From: Apus apus
Taxonomy: Eukaryota; Chordata; Aves; Apodiformes; Apodidae
DNA length: 64,000 nucleotides
Assembly: GCF_020740795.1 (NCBI RefSeq)
Contig: NC_067285.1
Span: forward strand, 14,438,001 to 14,502,000
Direction: 5' to 3'
In this document: in pieces, positions 12,997 to 27,900 of the stretch
How positions within the stretch are numbered: position 1 is the stretch's first letter
Layout of the letters: each line of letters opens with the position of its first letter
Translations under genes and position numbers: made by a program
Notes under the pieces: model-generated
What the model was told of the DNA's origin: nothing
Seen by the model: the letters and a program-made list of their open reading frames with translations, nothing else
The model's database searches: none

Positions 12997-15900
12997 CTGC
13001 TCAGGGTGGGGGGAGAAGGAAGAAAGAAAATTGGTTTTAAGTTCAGTTATACACTGTTATCTCTCCAAGAATCTCTCTCCTGTTCCACAAATCAGAATAC
13101 ACAACAAAGAAAAAGCAGACACAGCACATGCTAAGGCCACTGTGTCTGGGACACCTTCTCTTTACTGTCTCACCCAGGAAGTCTCCTTATTTCATTAAAA
13201 GAAGGAGTTTCAGCTCCTCCACTAGCATATCTTTCAGTCTTGAATACAGAGCAGCTGTCCTGCAAGCCTGTTATGTGCAACACATACACAGTTATTCAGC
13301 AGGAACAAGCAGTGAAGCTGGGACTGAACATTAGCATTCCATATTTCCCTTCTGCAACACCAAGATTGCTTAAAGGAAGGAGGACCTGGGAAGGCAAGAC
13401 AATGTTATAGGCTCATCTGCTGCTGGGTTAAAGCTCAACAGTAACAGTTTATTCCACTGTGAGCTAAAAGTCTCTGGAGAAGTTAAATTCCTTTATCTTA
13501 GCTAAATAAATCACAGACGCTCCATCTATAAAGATAAATCCTAGCAATTTAGGAAGCATTTTACATTAGCAATGTCCATTTGCTTTCCCTGGTTTATATG
13601 TGTCAGTGCAAAACTAACAAAGATGATTTGGAACCAGGACAGAGAATAACAGGCTCCATCTACGTACTAAGTCCAAAGTGGATGGGAAAAATAAAACACA
13701 ACGTATGCATCAAATACAACCCTATAAGTTACACAGTTATCCAGCAGATTTACCCACGGTTTAACAGGAAGTTAAAACTAAGTCTTATCAGAAAACATCA
13801 CTCTCACAATTATTTGGTGCTTTAGGAGGAGCAGACTTTCATTTTGTTTAAGGAAAGAAACTAATTAGAACAACTCTCAGCCAGTCTGTCATCCTGCCTC
13901 CAGCAGCACACAGCCCTGTCTGCTGTCTCAGAAAAAGACAAAAAAACTCACACAGAATCCATCTGTGCATGAAGCATGCAAAGCCATTTCCTTGAGGCTG
14001 AAGTAGAGGTTCCTGTTGAGTAACAATATATAGTCCTCTCTTTACTACCATGCTCCCCTCCAGAAATTAGACTTAGTCAGTTTCAGTAAAGCAAACTTCC
14101 CAAATCCATAATTAAATATATATAAAAATCCATCCTCGTAAATATATCTTGGTTCTGCCAGTTTCAGTCATTCTCTTTCTCTCCTTATACAACAAGGAGA
14201 AACTCTCCACACAACAGCTCATGCACAGAAGAGCAGTCAGCCTATAACTCATGACCAATAAATAAAAGTGCTGGGGCTTTTCCAGGCAAGGGGTAGCAGG
14301 GCTATTCTGGATTAGAGGGGGCAGGGTCATCCAAGTTCTCAGACATGGGGAATAAGCAAACTGCACAATACTACACTGACCAACACCACCAGGCTGCCCT
14401 GAGACCTAGTCACACACTCCATCCCATCAAAGAAAGGGAAGGAGAGGGGGTTTGTTATTATCTCCAGCTCTTCATGCTCCTGTTGCCCCTGACTTTTCAA
14501 GATGCATGCTCCATGTCTCCTGCCTCTTAGCAGCAAGATGTCTTCAGTGCATCGCTGATAGAGCCATGAAGCTGGCCTAGCTTGCTACAGATCTCTGCCC
14601 TCTATCTTTCCAATTGTCATTTCCGTATCTGCCAAAGTCCATTTCATTCCTGTCTGAAGTATTCTATTCCACTGACACATTCCATGCCTCCTCTAGGCTT
14701 CCCTAACTCCTTCAGCAGCAGGTAGATGACTAACCATTGCAATCCACACATCATATTACTCTGTATGGGACAGTTTATAGTGCTTTTCAGCATGTAAGTC
14801 AATACCAGCATGGTGAGAACACTTCTTGTGCTGTCCACAGGGTTTGGTTTGCTCCTGCCCCTCCTTAAGGGCCAACAGCTCCAGTTACTGCCTACAAGCA
14901 TCAGTCTGGACCTCAACGGCAAACATCAGCAGTGTGCAAGTTGTACAAGCACCACTAATCCCCTCAACCCTCCCTGTCTGCTTCCCTATTCTAATCCTGC
15001 AGTTTCAGAGTTCAGTTCCCCTCTCATTGGGAATCACAACAGTTTCAGAAGTCTAAATCATGCTTGTCACTCCACAACATGCAGAAACATGCAACAGCCT
15101 TGACAAGTGGTTGATAAGCATTTTGAAAACCAAAATACGTCAATGAAGTGGTTATGCAAACTTAGAAATAGTTTTTGCCTCCACCTGCCTCCAGAAATAA
15201 CTCAAAAAAATACGATCCTCAGCTCAGAGAACACAGGCCTTTTCCTATCACTGCCATCAGCTAATAAACACCACAGTATTGCAGTCTTCTTGTGAGTGAT
15301 AAGGTACAGACACAAACTCCTGGAATCTGAGAATTCTCAACATGTGCCCTATGCACTACCTACCATCAGATGCCAACAATCTCATAGAAATTAAGGTGAA
15401 AGCTGCAGGGAGATCATTACCAAATAATTTTTAAAGCCATCTCCAGGCAAGACATGCCATACAAAGTGAGCATTATATGGAGAAGCACATAGGTCTGGCA
15501 GTGAGATCTCCTCCATGCCCCAGAATGTACCTCTACTTCCAACACAAACCTATGGGAAAAGATTTTTTGGTAGGAAAAAATAAGCTAACCATGTATAATC
15601 CCTAGTTGGGTGCTTATCTTCACATCTGTAACACAAAGGCCAGAGTCCACTCAATTATCCCTCGCAAGACTTTTCCCTGAACACTCAGTAGAGATGATTC
15701 AGCAGGTCTGCTGCCAGCTCTGATGAGGCCATCTCCTCTGCAGGCAGGCCATCTTCCAGAGAATTGGAGCTTGAATAATCACTCTTTTTGTTATAGAGAT
15801 TAATTTAAAATAATTTGAGTTGTGAGAGATTTAAAAAACCAAAACAAACAACTCAAGAACAATGAATGTTCTGCACCTTCAGTGTTGGTAAGTGGCTCTT

Positions 15901-18900
15901 CAGCACCTGTAGTTGACTGTATCTAGGAGAGGCAAGTGCATGTCACTGGACATGAGGGGCTGTCAGATACACTACATGCTGCCAGACAAGCACACAAAGA
16001 GAAAAAAAACTCCATTTTGACTGCTTTCACCTCTGCCTAGCAAAAAACACAATATACAATTCTAGCACGTTGAACATGAGGCAAAAATTTCCACCTCGAT
16101 GTTATCAAGGAATCTAACTATTTAAGAGTCACTACCTGATTTTATGTTTTAACTTGCTATTCTAGAAGTCATCCCTAAAACACTGAGAACATGATCAAAC
16201 AAATACTCTTCCTCACAGCATTTTCTCTGTTTGGAAGCCTTTTATGTCCACTTAGCTTCACCATTTTCTGATAGTTAATTATTTAGTTACTCTTCTATAT
16301 TTCTTTTATATAGTATCAAAGTAAAAATATTTTCTCCAAAATTAGGACTACAATTACAAAACAAAATACAGCTGAAGACTTGAGTAAGTATGCACTTGGA
16401 ACAACTTTTTAAAGTTACTTGGTTTCATATCAGACACATCCCTTTAAAGATTCCATGTAAAGACATGTAAATAATTTCTACTCCTAAAAAGATAAGTTAA
16501 CAAGCAATCTAAGATCTCAGCTACACTGGTAATAAAAACATGGACACATTCACCAGGGAATTTGAGATGAGACTACAAAATTCACACCCTGAAACTATGA
16601 AAGAACATCCTGATGCAAAACACACTGGTATTCACATTAAAGACAGACACAAAATAATAGATAACTAATAAATTTTCAGCCTAATTAGATTTCCTTAAGC
16701 AGCTGGAAACAATTTAGCAACCAACAAAGTTCAGAACAAAAGAGAACCTATCAACTGCAGTACAGTTAACTAAAAAGAGAACTCTAAAGGATCTGAGGCA
16801 TGAAAGTATGCTACAGTACACTGACAGCCAGGTAACCACCAAACTGACTCCAAGAGACAAAGAACAGCAAACCAAAGCAGCTACTCCACTTAAGGCACCT
16901 GCCAGAGAAAAATCACTCTTCAGGTTGCTTTCAAGCTTGCCAGATGAACTACTCAATCTGAAACTACCCTTGCTACATGTCTGCCTCAGCTTGGTTTGTA
17001 CATCACCATAATTTATTTTGGGTGCCCAGTTTGAAGACATCTAGCACTAAATCCCAACACAACACTCTACAGAGAGCAGAGGACTTATGTACTCACAGCA
17101 CTCTACCTTACTAAGGACAAACTATGGTAATAGTTATAGGGATCCACAGCTCAGTGGTGGGACTCTTCACCCCTTGACCTGAATGTTGCAATGAGACCTC
17201 TGGCCTTTCCAGTCTGTCCTCATCAGTAACCCTACCCACATCATTCCCAGCAGTTTTCCCTCATGGCCACACACTGAAAACAAACACCACGCTCCTGTTC
17301 CATGATTTCCACATAGAATCTGTAATTCATGATTCTGACAACATTCACATGAATGAGAAATTAACAGGGAGTACTTTGAACCTAAGTGTAGCTCCTGTCT
17401 TTGCCTATTCTTCAGGTCTATTCATAATTTAAAGTAAGATCTACTACAAACCCAGGTAGGTTTCAGAGTCTGCCTCCTCCTAGTAATTCTGCTGAGGATC
17501 TTTTCCAAGGTGATGAATAACAGAAAAAAAATGGGAAGACACCAAAAAGCAGCACAACCAGTCTAGAAAAAGGGAGACAAAGTTTCTCATAGATAGACAG
17601 ACTTATCTTGGAAATATGAGCCGAGATGTTTCAGTTCAGTCTTTGCTCACAGCTTCACCACCTCTTCTGGGGATCTGTGCTCTTTCAGCCTGCTAGTCAG
17701 GCTCTGAATCACAAATTCAGTCTGAAGCCCAAGATGACTGACAGCTGATTTTACTTCAGAGATTACGTATAAGTGCACAGTTACAGGCAAACACGCAAGT
17801 TTGGCACAACAGTAACTCTTCCAAAAGGACCTTCCACAGAACACTTTCATGAAGGAAATGCAAATCACCTAGGTAATTTCTTAACTGCTTGCATAAAATG
17901 AGCTCTATGAATGTCATATACATTTGATTATACATACTCAGAGACAGATCAGAGTTAGCATAATATGACTGCCTCAAAGCTTCTGTAGCTCTGTCCTGAT
18001 ATCCTGATAAATATTGTAGTGTGTGTTGTTGAAAACTGTACTGTAAATTGCTTTCATAATCCAGAGGCCAGTGTAAATAGAGAAGTGGTATTTCTGTTAT
18101 CCAGAAAAATACCTACCTCATACTTCCTGTAGTTGACCAGTAAGGCAAGTAGGACAACAGCATCATAACCATGTTCCCTGCGACTAAGTGGGCTGGACAG
18201 GATCTGGAATAAATAATCACATTGTTCAGGCCTGCTTCAGGAGGCTTGCAGGGACTCTCAATGCATGGCCATGAAACTTGTGTAAGAGCAAATTATGCCC
18301 TAACTGAAAGAGGATATTTAAGGTCAAGGGAGTGTCAAATTCTGCACAGAGATGCTTCTTTATCACAGAGAGAATACGCATGGCATAAACGGCCAATAAA
18401 CTTCTCAGTATCTCAGTACATCACCAACACTATCTGTGCAAGTTTTCCTGGGTTTCCCCAAGCCCAGTTCCACTTCTAAAAAGTAAAATTTATTGAAGAG
18501 CAGAAAAACCCTCAATATATTCAGACTGCCTTTTGAAAAATTTACTCCAATACAGGAATTCTCTGTAAAATTAGCCTAGAAATCTGTTCAGCTTCTCTCT
18601 GTGCACAAATGTCTCCAGTGAAACTACTTTAAATACTCAGTAGTGACCAAAACCAGCAGGCTAGAATAAAATAATTATTTTTTTAAATAATCTATGACTG
18701 AGCTATGAATGGAAGCAGCACACAGTGGCAGTCAGCGAAGCTGCACTGAAGAAGTTGAAAAGCAGATGTATCACTGAAAGCCCTCACTATGGAAGAAGAG
18801 GCTCTGCAGTAGAAGGAAGAATCCTTACCTGTAAAATAGCTTCAAATATGCTGTTAATCATCACATACTCCAGGATGGTGTTCTGGCTGATGTTATCTGT

Positions 18901-21900
18901 CACCTGCATACAAACACAAGTTTTAAAATCTCACCCAAAGCCTCCTCTGATGCTGCAGCTGCTTCTGGCACACAGTGAGAACAGAAGAGTTCTACTACCA
19001 AGAATCTTACACTTAGTCAACAAGTCAAGGTGTGACCAGCAGTAGAGCTAGACACGAAGTAGAAGAAATCTGTCCTGCCTCCCCACCTCTCTCTCTGGCA
19101 AGAAATATGATCCATATACCCCTTTTCTCTACAGATTGATACTTCACACAGCTGCATGACAACAGGCATCAGCAGCTGAAGCAGGCAGCTACACAGGAGA
19201 CACAGAATTAAAAAACAGGGAACATACACTCTACTGAGCACTTTCCCATGGTGAACTGGGCAGAGAAGATCTCCCTCTCACTGAATTACCACAGCCAAAA
19301 TATTCCAGTTCATGGATGACTGTCTCCAAGAGATGATGAGTGGCCTTTTGCCCCAGCTGGCACCTACCATATGACGTGAAAACAGTCTGCTGTCAGTATT
19401 GGCACTGCGGTCAGTGCAATGATGCATATTCTGGGCTGCCCTTTGTTCTCATTCACAATTTCTTTCCCTTCTCATGCTTCACACTGCAGCATTCTGCTGA
19501 AGTTTTGAGACAGTTCCAGCCCTCAAGATGTGGCTCATATAAGCCTTTAAGTTATAGTGCAGCTGGTATTTATTTACCGTCACCAAGCAGAGAAGTAACT
19601 TCAGACACAAGCTTTTGAGGCTTTCAGAACCTTCTGCACAGAGCAGTGAGTCCAAGCTCTCCATCAGATTCTAAAGAAGAAAAATGGCATTATTAAAAAG
19701 CAATATTTATCATTATTTTAAATGTTTTCTATAAAAAGCTTTTTGAGACCTTCAAATACAAGAGCACCAATATAAAGTCACGTTATTCCAGAATCAGTAA
19801 CTGAGCCATGAATCCTGTTACACAGGCCATATTCACACTACTGGTTCTCAACATCATTTTGTGTTAACTACATTTAATGACAATGGGCACGTAGTCATTA
19901 AACTAACATGATGATTTCCAAGAGTTTTCTCTAGATGCATGAGAAATTTTTTTATATATATAACAATAAATTTTATTCACAAACTCATTTTGACTTCTAC
20001 AAATATAAGCTTTTGTTTGCAAGACAGTAATGCCACTGCTTTCTTTCTTCAATATCCCATTTTACTTATAGGCACCATGAGATTTTTTTATAAGCAACAC
20101 ACCTCCAATTTAATACTTAAAATTAAAAATAGATACTATGTAGCTGTTTGACATATGTTTGTAAATAACTGTTTTCCAAATACTAAGTTACAGGTAATAC
20201 AGTTATTCTTAAAGGAAAAATGTAGTTCTGACAGGCAAGTTACAATTAATATTTTCCCCAAACTATTTGTGGAGAGATGAAAAATTATTACATTTTGCAG
20301 AGAGTTGAAAGATACAACAGGAATTCAGCTTTATCACTGATTACTTTGTCATTTCCCAAAACTCAACATCTTTACAGTAAAATGCATCAAAAAAATGTAA
20401 AATGGAACATGTGCTGATGGAAATGTGAGAACACAGGATATGACTATTAGCCAAAAATTAAGCACAAGGTATGAGGTCCAATACCAGGTAGTAATTGGCC
20501 TGTGACAGCCTATTCTGGCCTCAAGATCTCTTAACCATAGTGCCTGCACAGCGTGAAACTGAAGGAAAAGTGTTCTGTTCTATTACTAAAAAGCACAGGG
20601 ACATCAAGTGCTTTTGTGCTACTAGCAGGTAGAAAACTTTGGGACAGTTGTTTTTAATAAGTGGCAGCAATATTTCGCCCAAACACTGCACCTTGGCAGG
20701 CAGACCTGTCTACAAATCACTGCCCCTGCAACATGGCTGCTGTGCAATTGCCAGGGTCTCACCTTCATACATAGCTCTGCCTTATCAAAACCCACAAGCA
20801 TGTTGATGATGTCAAACCCAGAAGTGGATTTGTTCTTCTGATGGACACCCCGAATCAATGCACACAAAGTCTGGAAAGGGAAAAATCAGAGGGTAAGATG
20901 TAAGGCAACACCTACAATTCAAAAGCAAAACATGCCCTAAGACCCTCTCATAGCGCTGGAAAAGCACAGATATTTAAATTAATATGAGCAGCTTGGAAGC
21001 CACATGTTTTGTCTGACTTCTTCTCCACCTCTGTTGTTTCTATAAGGGGATCCTGGATGCTGAAAACTCAAAAAAAATATATAATTGTTTAACCTTTCAT
21101 TTCATCACACTCTGAGGAAAGGTAATCTTACTGCTTCTTCTCCAGACCCAGTTTGTTCCAGACAGGACCATGATCTTTGGAAAACAGCAGGAAAATTGAT
21201 CAGGAAACTGCAAAACAGAAGCAGCATCTAATATATGGACAGGCATGCTTTGGGGCTTTCCAGATGAATTTCTTATTTCAAGCATGCCAAAACATACAAT
21301 GCAGTTTATCACAATATTCCTCTCCATACAGTAGATGCTTTGCTACAGAGAGCACAAATGTCTGTTTGGTTACCACCCTGTAATATACTACATCTGAACA
21401 ACAGCCTACTTAAGGAAAAAAAATAAAAAGACAAAAATAATCTCCAAGGCTATTAGGCAGCTTAAGTTTTCCTAACTACCTTAGGAGCTCTAAGAGCTTC
21501 CTACTGAAGGTAATCTTTCAAATTTCTTGTTGCAGGCACTGGATTACTGAGTTACTGGAGATCACTGGCAACAAACAGGTATCAGTACACTATGATTTCC
21601 AGCAGACAATATGAAAAACTTAGGGACAGGAAATGTCTCACTTGCCCCAAAAAAGAAAGGGAAATGTCTATGGCAACTTTTGTCATCAGGTAACTTTCAG
21701 GCCTGCTAAGAGAGGCATGAGCAGGAATATAACCACTGCCATTTTAGAGTCCATCTTAAATTCACCTGTGAGCAGCAGTTAGTTTCAGAAGTTTAAATCA
21801 ACTTTTCCCAGCTTACTGTCTGTTCAGTGTCTGCTACAGGAGACTTCTCCAATCCTGAAATCCGTATCTTGTATTCCTAGAGCTGCGAGAAGCTGAGACA

Positions 21901-24900
21901 AATGTATTCACAAAACTGCAAGAATCAGTCTGTGAAATAATAACATCAAACACTAAGGCTGAGGAGGGGAGTTTCCTGCACAAGACATAGGATGTCAGAG
22001 CTTGATTAAGGGGCAACCTGCAGAAAAATCGCTATTAATTCCAGGTGAAAACTCTTCACAGCTTCCAATTAGGAAGTGTCCAGCAGGGACAGTCTCCTCC
22101 ATAAATTTCACACTAACTACTCCAGAGTTTTATTTCCAACCCATAAGGAAATTCAAAAGGGAAGCTGAAATAAGGGAGAACAGGAGAAAGTAGAAAACAA
22201 TGCTACTGAGAGTACTCTTGAGTCCCAAACTGACAGCCTGCAGTGAGCAAGCCCCTCTTGCCCCCCCTCACTGCCATTCACTTCATCCTGCATCACCAGG
22301 TCCTCTTGAATTCTGAAACAAGCTATTGTTCTTCAAAAACTAAAGAGACTAAGAATGTTTTCAACCTCCGTAGACAATAAGCAGCAACTGCTCTGTAGAC
22401 ATCACTTCTCCTCAGAAACAAAGAAGTGAGCATAACATGTTTGAAATGAGCAGCAAATATATGGTTTCATCAGAAGCAAAAGAGAGGATTTCCTGTCTCA
22501 GCATGGTACCTGTAATGCATTGACCACTCTGATTGGGTGGTCCTCACCCAGTGCCTGGATGCAGCGCTGAAACAAGCAGTTGATGTTATCTTTTATCTTC
22601 ATCAACTCTTCCCCATCCAGAGCCTCCAGCTTGCCTTCTAGATATTCCAAGTTGACCTGTCAGGTTAAGAAGCAGTTCAGACATGTTACACAATCACTGA
22701 CACCATAGAAACACAAGTTCTTGGACTGAGAGTCTGCCACTGCACAAGCAGAATAGCAGCAGCAAATCCAAGAATGCTCAATTCCTGTTACCTTCATGAG
22801 AAACAGCTCCTCCCAAAACCTAGGGTTGCATTTACTGGGGTCTTCTGTCTGAAAGGAAAAAGGAACAGCAGTGAGAGCAAACAAGAAGAAATCCTCACCA
22901 AAATTTAAAGAAAATCATCATGAGTAGTTCAGAGTCAGCATGATCCCACTGGATGACCAAGTGGTCTCACAGTGAAGAATTGTGTCTACACAGACTTGCA
23001 GAAACAGAAGGACAAACAGAAGCAGCTCTCAACTGGGATGCCTCTTTATTGTCTGGATTAATTTTTGAAAACTACTTGAAATCCCATAACTTCCTGTAGA
23101 TCATAAATGGTCCTGGGCAACAAAAGGACAAGGTGTCATTAAAGAACAGAGCAGAAGACAAATTCTCTGCATGACAGCAGAAGAGTGTGAAGGATGTGCC
23201 TACACTGTGCAGTCCTCACCTTGGGAAAGAATCCACCAAGCAGAACCCTCAACACAAACTAAACAAAGAAAGAGGTATTTAAAGGAGGTATTTCCTGAAG
23301 AGACTGAAAAGATGTGTAGAGTTGGTACTTAGGGACACGGTTTAGCAATGGACTTGACAACATGCTAGGTTAATGGTTGGACTTGAATATCATAAAGGTT
23401 TTTTTCCACCAAAAAAGATTCTATGAAATAAAAGGAAAGTTAAGCCAATGCTTTAGAAAGAAGAGATGCTCAAGTCCTTACCGTGAAAATCTCATCATAC
23501 ATCAACACAACCTTCTCCTTCAATGGCTTCTTGGAGGCTGAAGATTTCCGGAGCAGCCCACCTTTCTTCTCTGCTTGGGCCATGCTGTATAGCCTGAAGG
23601 AAAGAACAGACAAAAAAAGGCTAAGGAAACTTCAACTTTTCTTCAAGGCAAATCTGGTCTGCCTCAACCATGGAAGACTTTTTCACTGCACTGAAATAAT
23701 AACTGTCTCACAAGCTGAAAGAAGGCACTTTAATACTAGATATTAGATAAGAAATCAGATCAAAGGTTCCATCTAGCTCTATACCCCATTTCAAAGAATG
23801 ATGCAAAAGTCCAGACACAGGAAAATTCAGAATAAGCTCCTTATGGATAAATTTTCTTCAACCTTCTTTGCTAGAAACTGATTCATGATCCAGTCCAAGG
23901 CAGTTTATATCTAGAAATATATGTATTTTTTAATCTCATTGCACAAACTGTGATACTTGCCATTAAATGGATACCCGGTCCTTTTTGATGCTGGTCAAGC
24001 ATCAGTGACATCTTAAGACATAAAGCTTCCAAAACTGTTGGAAAACGTCTTATCTGTTTAATTTGCTGCCTACCAAAGCACTTCAAATTCTGCTTTTGTA
24101 CGCAGAGGCAGCATCCAACTCCAGGAAACATTTGGCTGCAAAGCCTCCCTGAAGAACTCCTGCCAGCCTTGCTCATCCCTACCCCTGCACCTTGGCATCC
24201 CTCAGCTGTGCCAGCTGCTCTGCAAATCAAGCCAGAGAAGAACACCAGCCTCAAAAGCATCACATGTGGTTCAGTTTGGGGAGGATGGAGGAACACAGGA
24301 GAGTAGCTCCACTGGGATTTTTCTTTTAGCCAGATGCTTTTCCTGACCTATTTGACAGCAAAGGGTTTTCTAGAAATGCAAACAGGCTTTGCTATAATGA
24401 ATTGGTGTCTCATGCTTCATGGTTATCCTATAAAAAAAAGGAAGTATCCTTATTACAAAATGAGCTGTTACAAATAGTAGCAGCCATGGCTGTAGTCCTG
24501 AACCTTCTATAACAGTCCATTCCACGGGCTGAGAGTCACAACACACATGCTACAAAGCACTTCACCACTCTGACCTTGCAAATATGTATTTATTTGCAAT
24601 CACACCATTTTCTGGCAAGCACCACAGCTTCAGTACTGTTCTAACCTCCTCTGTCACTGCTGCACTGTAGATGTACTTAGCAGAAAGAGAACGCCATCCC
24701 TTCTCATATCCCCAAGCTCCCAACCTTTCTCCCATACCTCCAAAGGTAATTACACACATGGCAGCAATATACCTCAGGCAGAGGCCTGACTTGAGTCATG
24801 CTCCAGAAAAACATGGGCAGACTCTTGTGGCAGCTGCACTCAGCCATGCTAAATTATGCAGAGAGGTAAGTTCACCACAGTCATCATTAAGACCCCAGTG

Positions 24901-27900
24901 CTTTCTGAGCTGGCAGCCATGGAGACAGCTTTGGAGTTAGTCTCCATCCCAAATTGCCTGAACCCTTTCCATGATCACAGTACATTTAGATCTGTCTTCC
25001 CCTCAAAGAGCAGGCTCCAGCAAATACTGAATGCCAGTTGCAGATCTCTTCTGCATTCTTTCTACTGCTGACAGCTTTTGATTCTCTTAAACTACAACTA
25101 TGGTCTCAACTGGGACTCTTGGGTTCCCAGAGTCCGTTATTCAGACACCCATCCCTTGAGCCATAAATCTCAATTCTAAATGGCAGGAAAACATCTTTCA
25201 GCCCAGAGAAATGCTGCTGCTGCAAATGATCCTATCCCAGAAGTGAAGGGAAGGAGCTTTGCCTGGATTGATAGGACAGAGAGCAGCAGGTCTCACACCT
25301 GAAAAGCTTTTATATAAAATGGTGGAAGAGTGTTCTGTCTTCCCACTAGAAAGGGAAAAGTGTTAGCATGGCTGCTTAAGGGCTGGTGCGTATGCTGGAG
25401 TGAGAATGGAAACAGCCCCAAGACGCAGTAACAGAAGAAAGCTTTGCAACCACTGCACCACAGCCTTCTGTAAACACCAAAATTATTCCTGTAGCCTATT
25501 GGTTCTATATATCCAATTAAGATGGAAAAGGTTTCAGTCTAACAAAAAGAAAACATTATTCAATCATCCTGATAGCTTCTCTTCTACAGATTTTGCATTA
25601 CTTTTAAACTGTCATGGGAAATAAGACATCATTCTAATTAGAAACATAATTGGAAACAGAGAGAAATCTATTAAAAACCAAATCAAGAAGGATGTTGCTT
25701 TTAGCCTAGCAATAGAAATCTTACCTAAGGTTGCACAAAACAATTTCCCAACTAGAACTGCAAGTTTCTCAACCTAAAGCAGCTGCCAGCCCCAGCATAC
25801 AAACACATCCATCAGCATACTTGTAATTGAATTACAGCTAACGAATCCCAATGTCAAAACTAATAAACTAACTCTCAGTGCTTCTAGGTCAGGGTTCTTA
25901 TATCCAATGTGTATGTGAATGGGGAAGGATCAATACACTCTGCTTAGTCCCTGGACTTCGAGAGCTGCATTTTAACACTTTTCCTACATTTCCAGAAAAG
26001 AGAGAAAAATCTAAATCCCGCAAGATGCAAAGGCTTGATGCTGGGTGAGCATCAGAGGGATCACATGATCATGTGAAAATTCTAGTCTCTATCAAAATGG
26101 GACTTGGGATTCATATTCTCTCAACCAAAGCTGCACACAGCACACACAAAGAAGACTGCTAGAGGCAAGGATTAAATAATGTTGTTTATAATTTACTGTT
26201 CTACAAATGAGTGTATGGAGGAGCAAGGGGAGAAAAGTAAAAGTCCCCTTTCATGCCAATGCATTATTAGGCTGTGCTTGTTTCATGACCTATGATGATC
26301 AGGGTGTACAAACAGCTTTTTCTTTTCACTTGATGCAATTACATTTTCTAGATGTCATACAGACAAAACCAGAAAACTGCATTTTGCTAATGGGGGCCTT
26401 CTAGGCAGCTGCCAAAAACAATGGTTAAATGCACAAAACCTTTGTAAATAAGTTGTAGGGTGTCAAATTATCAGGAAGCCATGACAGCTGATAGAAGTAA
26501 TATTGAATACAGCTAACAATTATCTTTTAAATGCAACACATTTAAAAAGCATCCATGCTTTTTGCACATTTTAGGTTCAAATAGATAATTTATTCTGTCA
26601 ATAGGTCAGTCCCATTAACACATGCTGCTAAGTGAATCCTGCCGCAGTCACTGACCGTACAGGAGAACTACCTCTCAGGGCACAGAGAAGCACAAGCATG
26701 TGGATTTTTAAAACAGCAAGAACTTTGCTGTGCAGCAGAAGATTCAAGATGCTTCATCTAGAACTAAAAGAAACCTCAACAGACCACGAGTCTTGGCAGC
26801 TCAAAGGCAGGAAGATAAAAGCCACGGCAGAAAGAAGTTCAAGCAGATTCTTGCTTTATCTATCATCAACCCTGGGATCAGCTGATCCCATCAGGAAGAA
26901 CAGGATGAGCACATCCAACCATCCACCTTCTTTCCATGTCATTCCAGAACTCATAGCAGAGATGCCAACCAAACATGTGACATTCTGATGAACACATCTA
27001 TGTTAGTTTTTCATTAGAACATCCACAGGAAAAATGAACCTGACATTTTCAGTCTGACATATACTCAGACTCGTGGACGTTGAAAACTGTGGTTGCTCCA
27101 CATTGTCACTCAGCTCTTGTACAGACTTACTATTCCATGGATCATCTTAGAATAGCAAAAATACCATTGTAGAGAGTATAACACTAATGTCCATCCACAC
27201 TATGACAACAACAGGACCCAAACCCTGCAACTTCTGTAATCTTGCATGCAGCCCATCAAGCACTATATTTTGCATTTAATTGCCGAGGCTAACAAACTTG
27301 AAAGTTTTCAAGCTTACAGATGCACAACCTCTACATAGACACTTATTCATGTGTGGTTGTTGTTTTTTTTTTTAAGTGTGGAACCCTCAAAAAAATTACT
27401 AAAATTCTTCTAGACTTAATAAAAAAAAACCAAACAGATTACATTAGACTATATTTCCACATGTTGACTTACTTGGCATGCGATTTACTCCCTATCTGAA
27501 AAAGGCTGTGCAAGTTATGTGATTTCTATTTGTTAATGCCAAAGCCCTGGACATCAATATTTAAAAAGACTCTGAATAAGAACTGAGATACTTTTGCTTT
27601 TAGAATCCAATATCCCTTGACTTTCTCCTGCTACTAAGAATGTACTTGCTTGTTTAAATATTTCAAGGCTAGTAATTGCCTCCACCACTAATTGCATGCA
27701 CTTGGGACCCAGTGTGATCATGATTGCTTTTCAAGGTATTTTGCAGGTATATTAGCACATTCTAAAGCAAGGTTTTTAAAAAATTATCTCAATAATGCAG
27801 GAAAGGAGGATAAACCCCTGCCTAAAAGTTAACCTGTAGTTTTAAACCAACATGTTATAAGCCAAGTAGTTATTAAACTCTTCAGAGAAGTTCCAGGAAA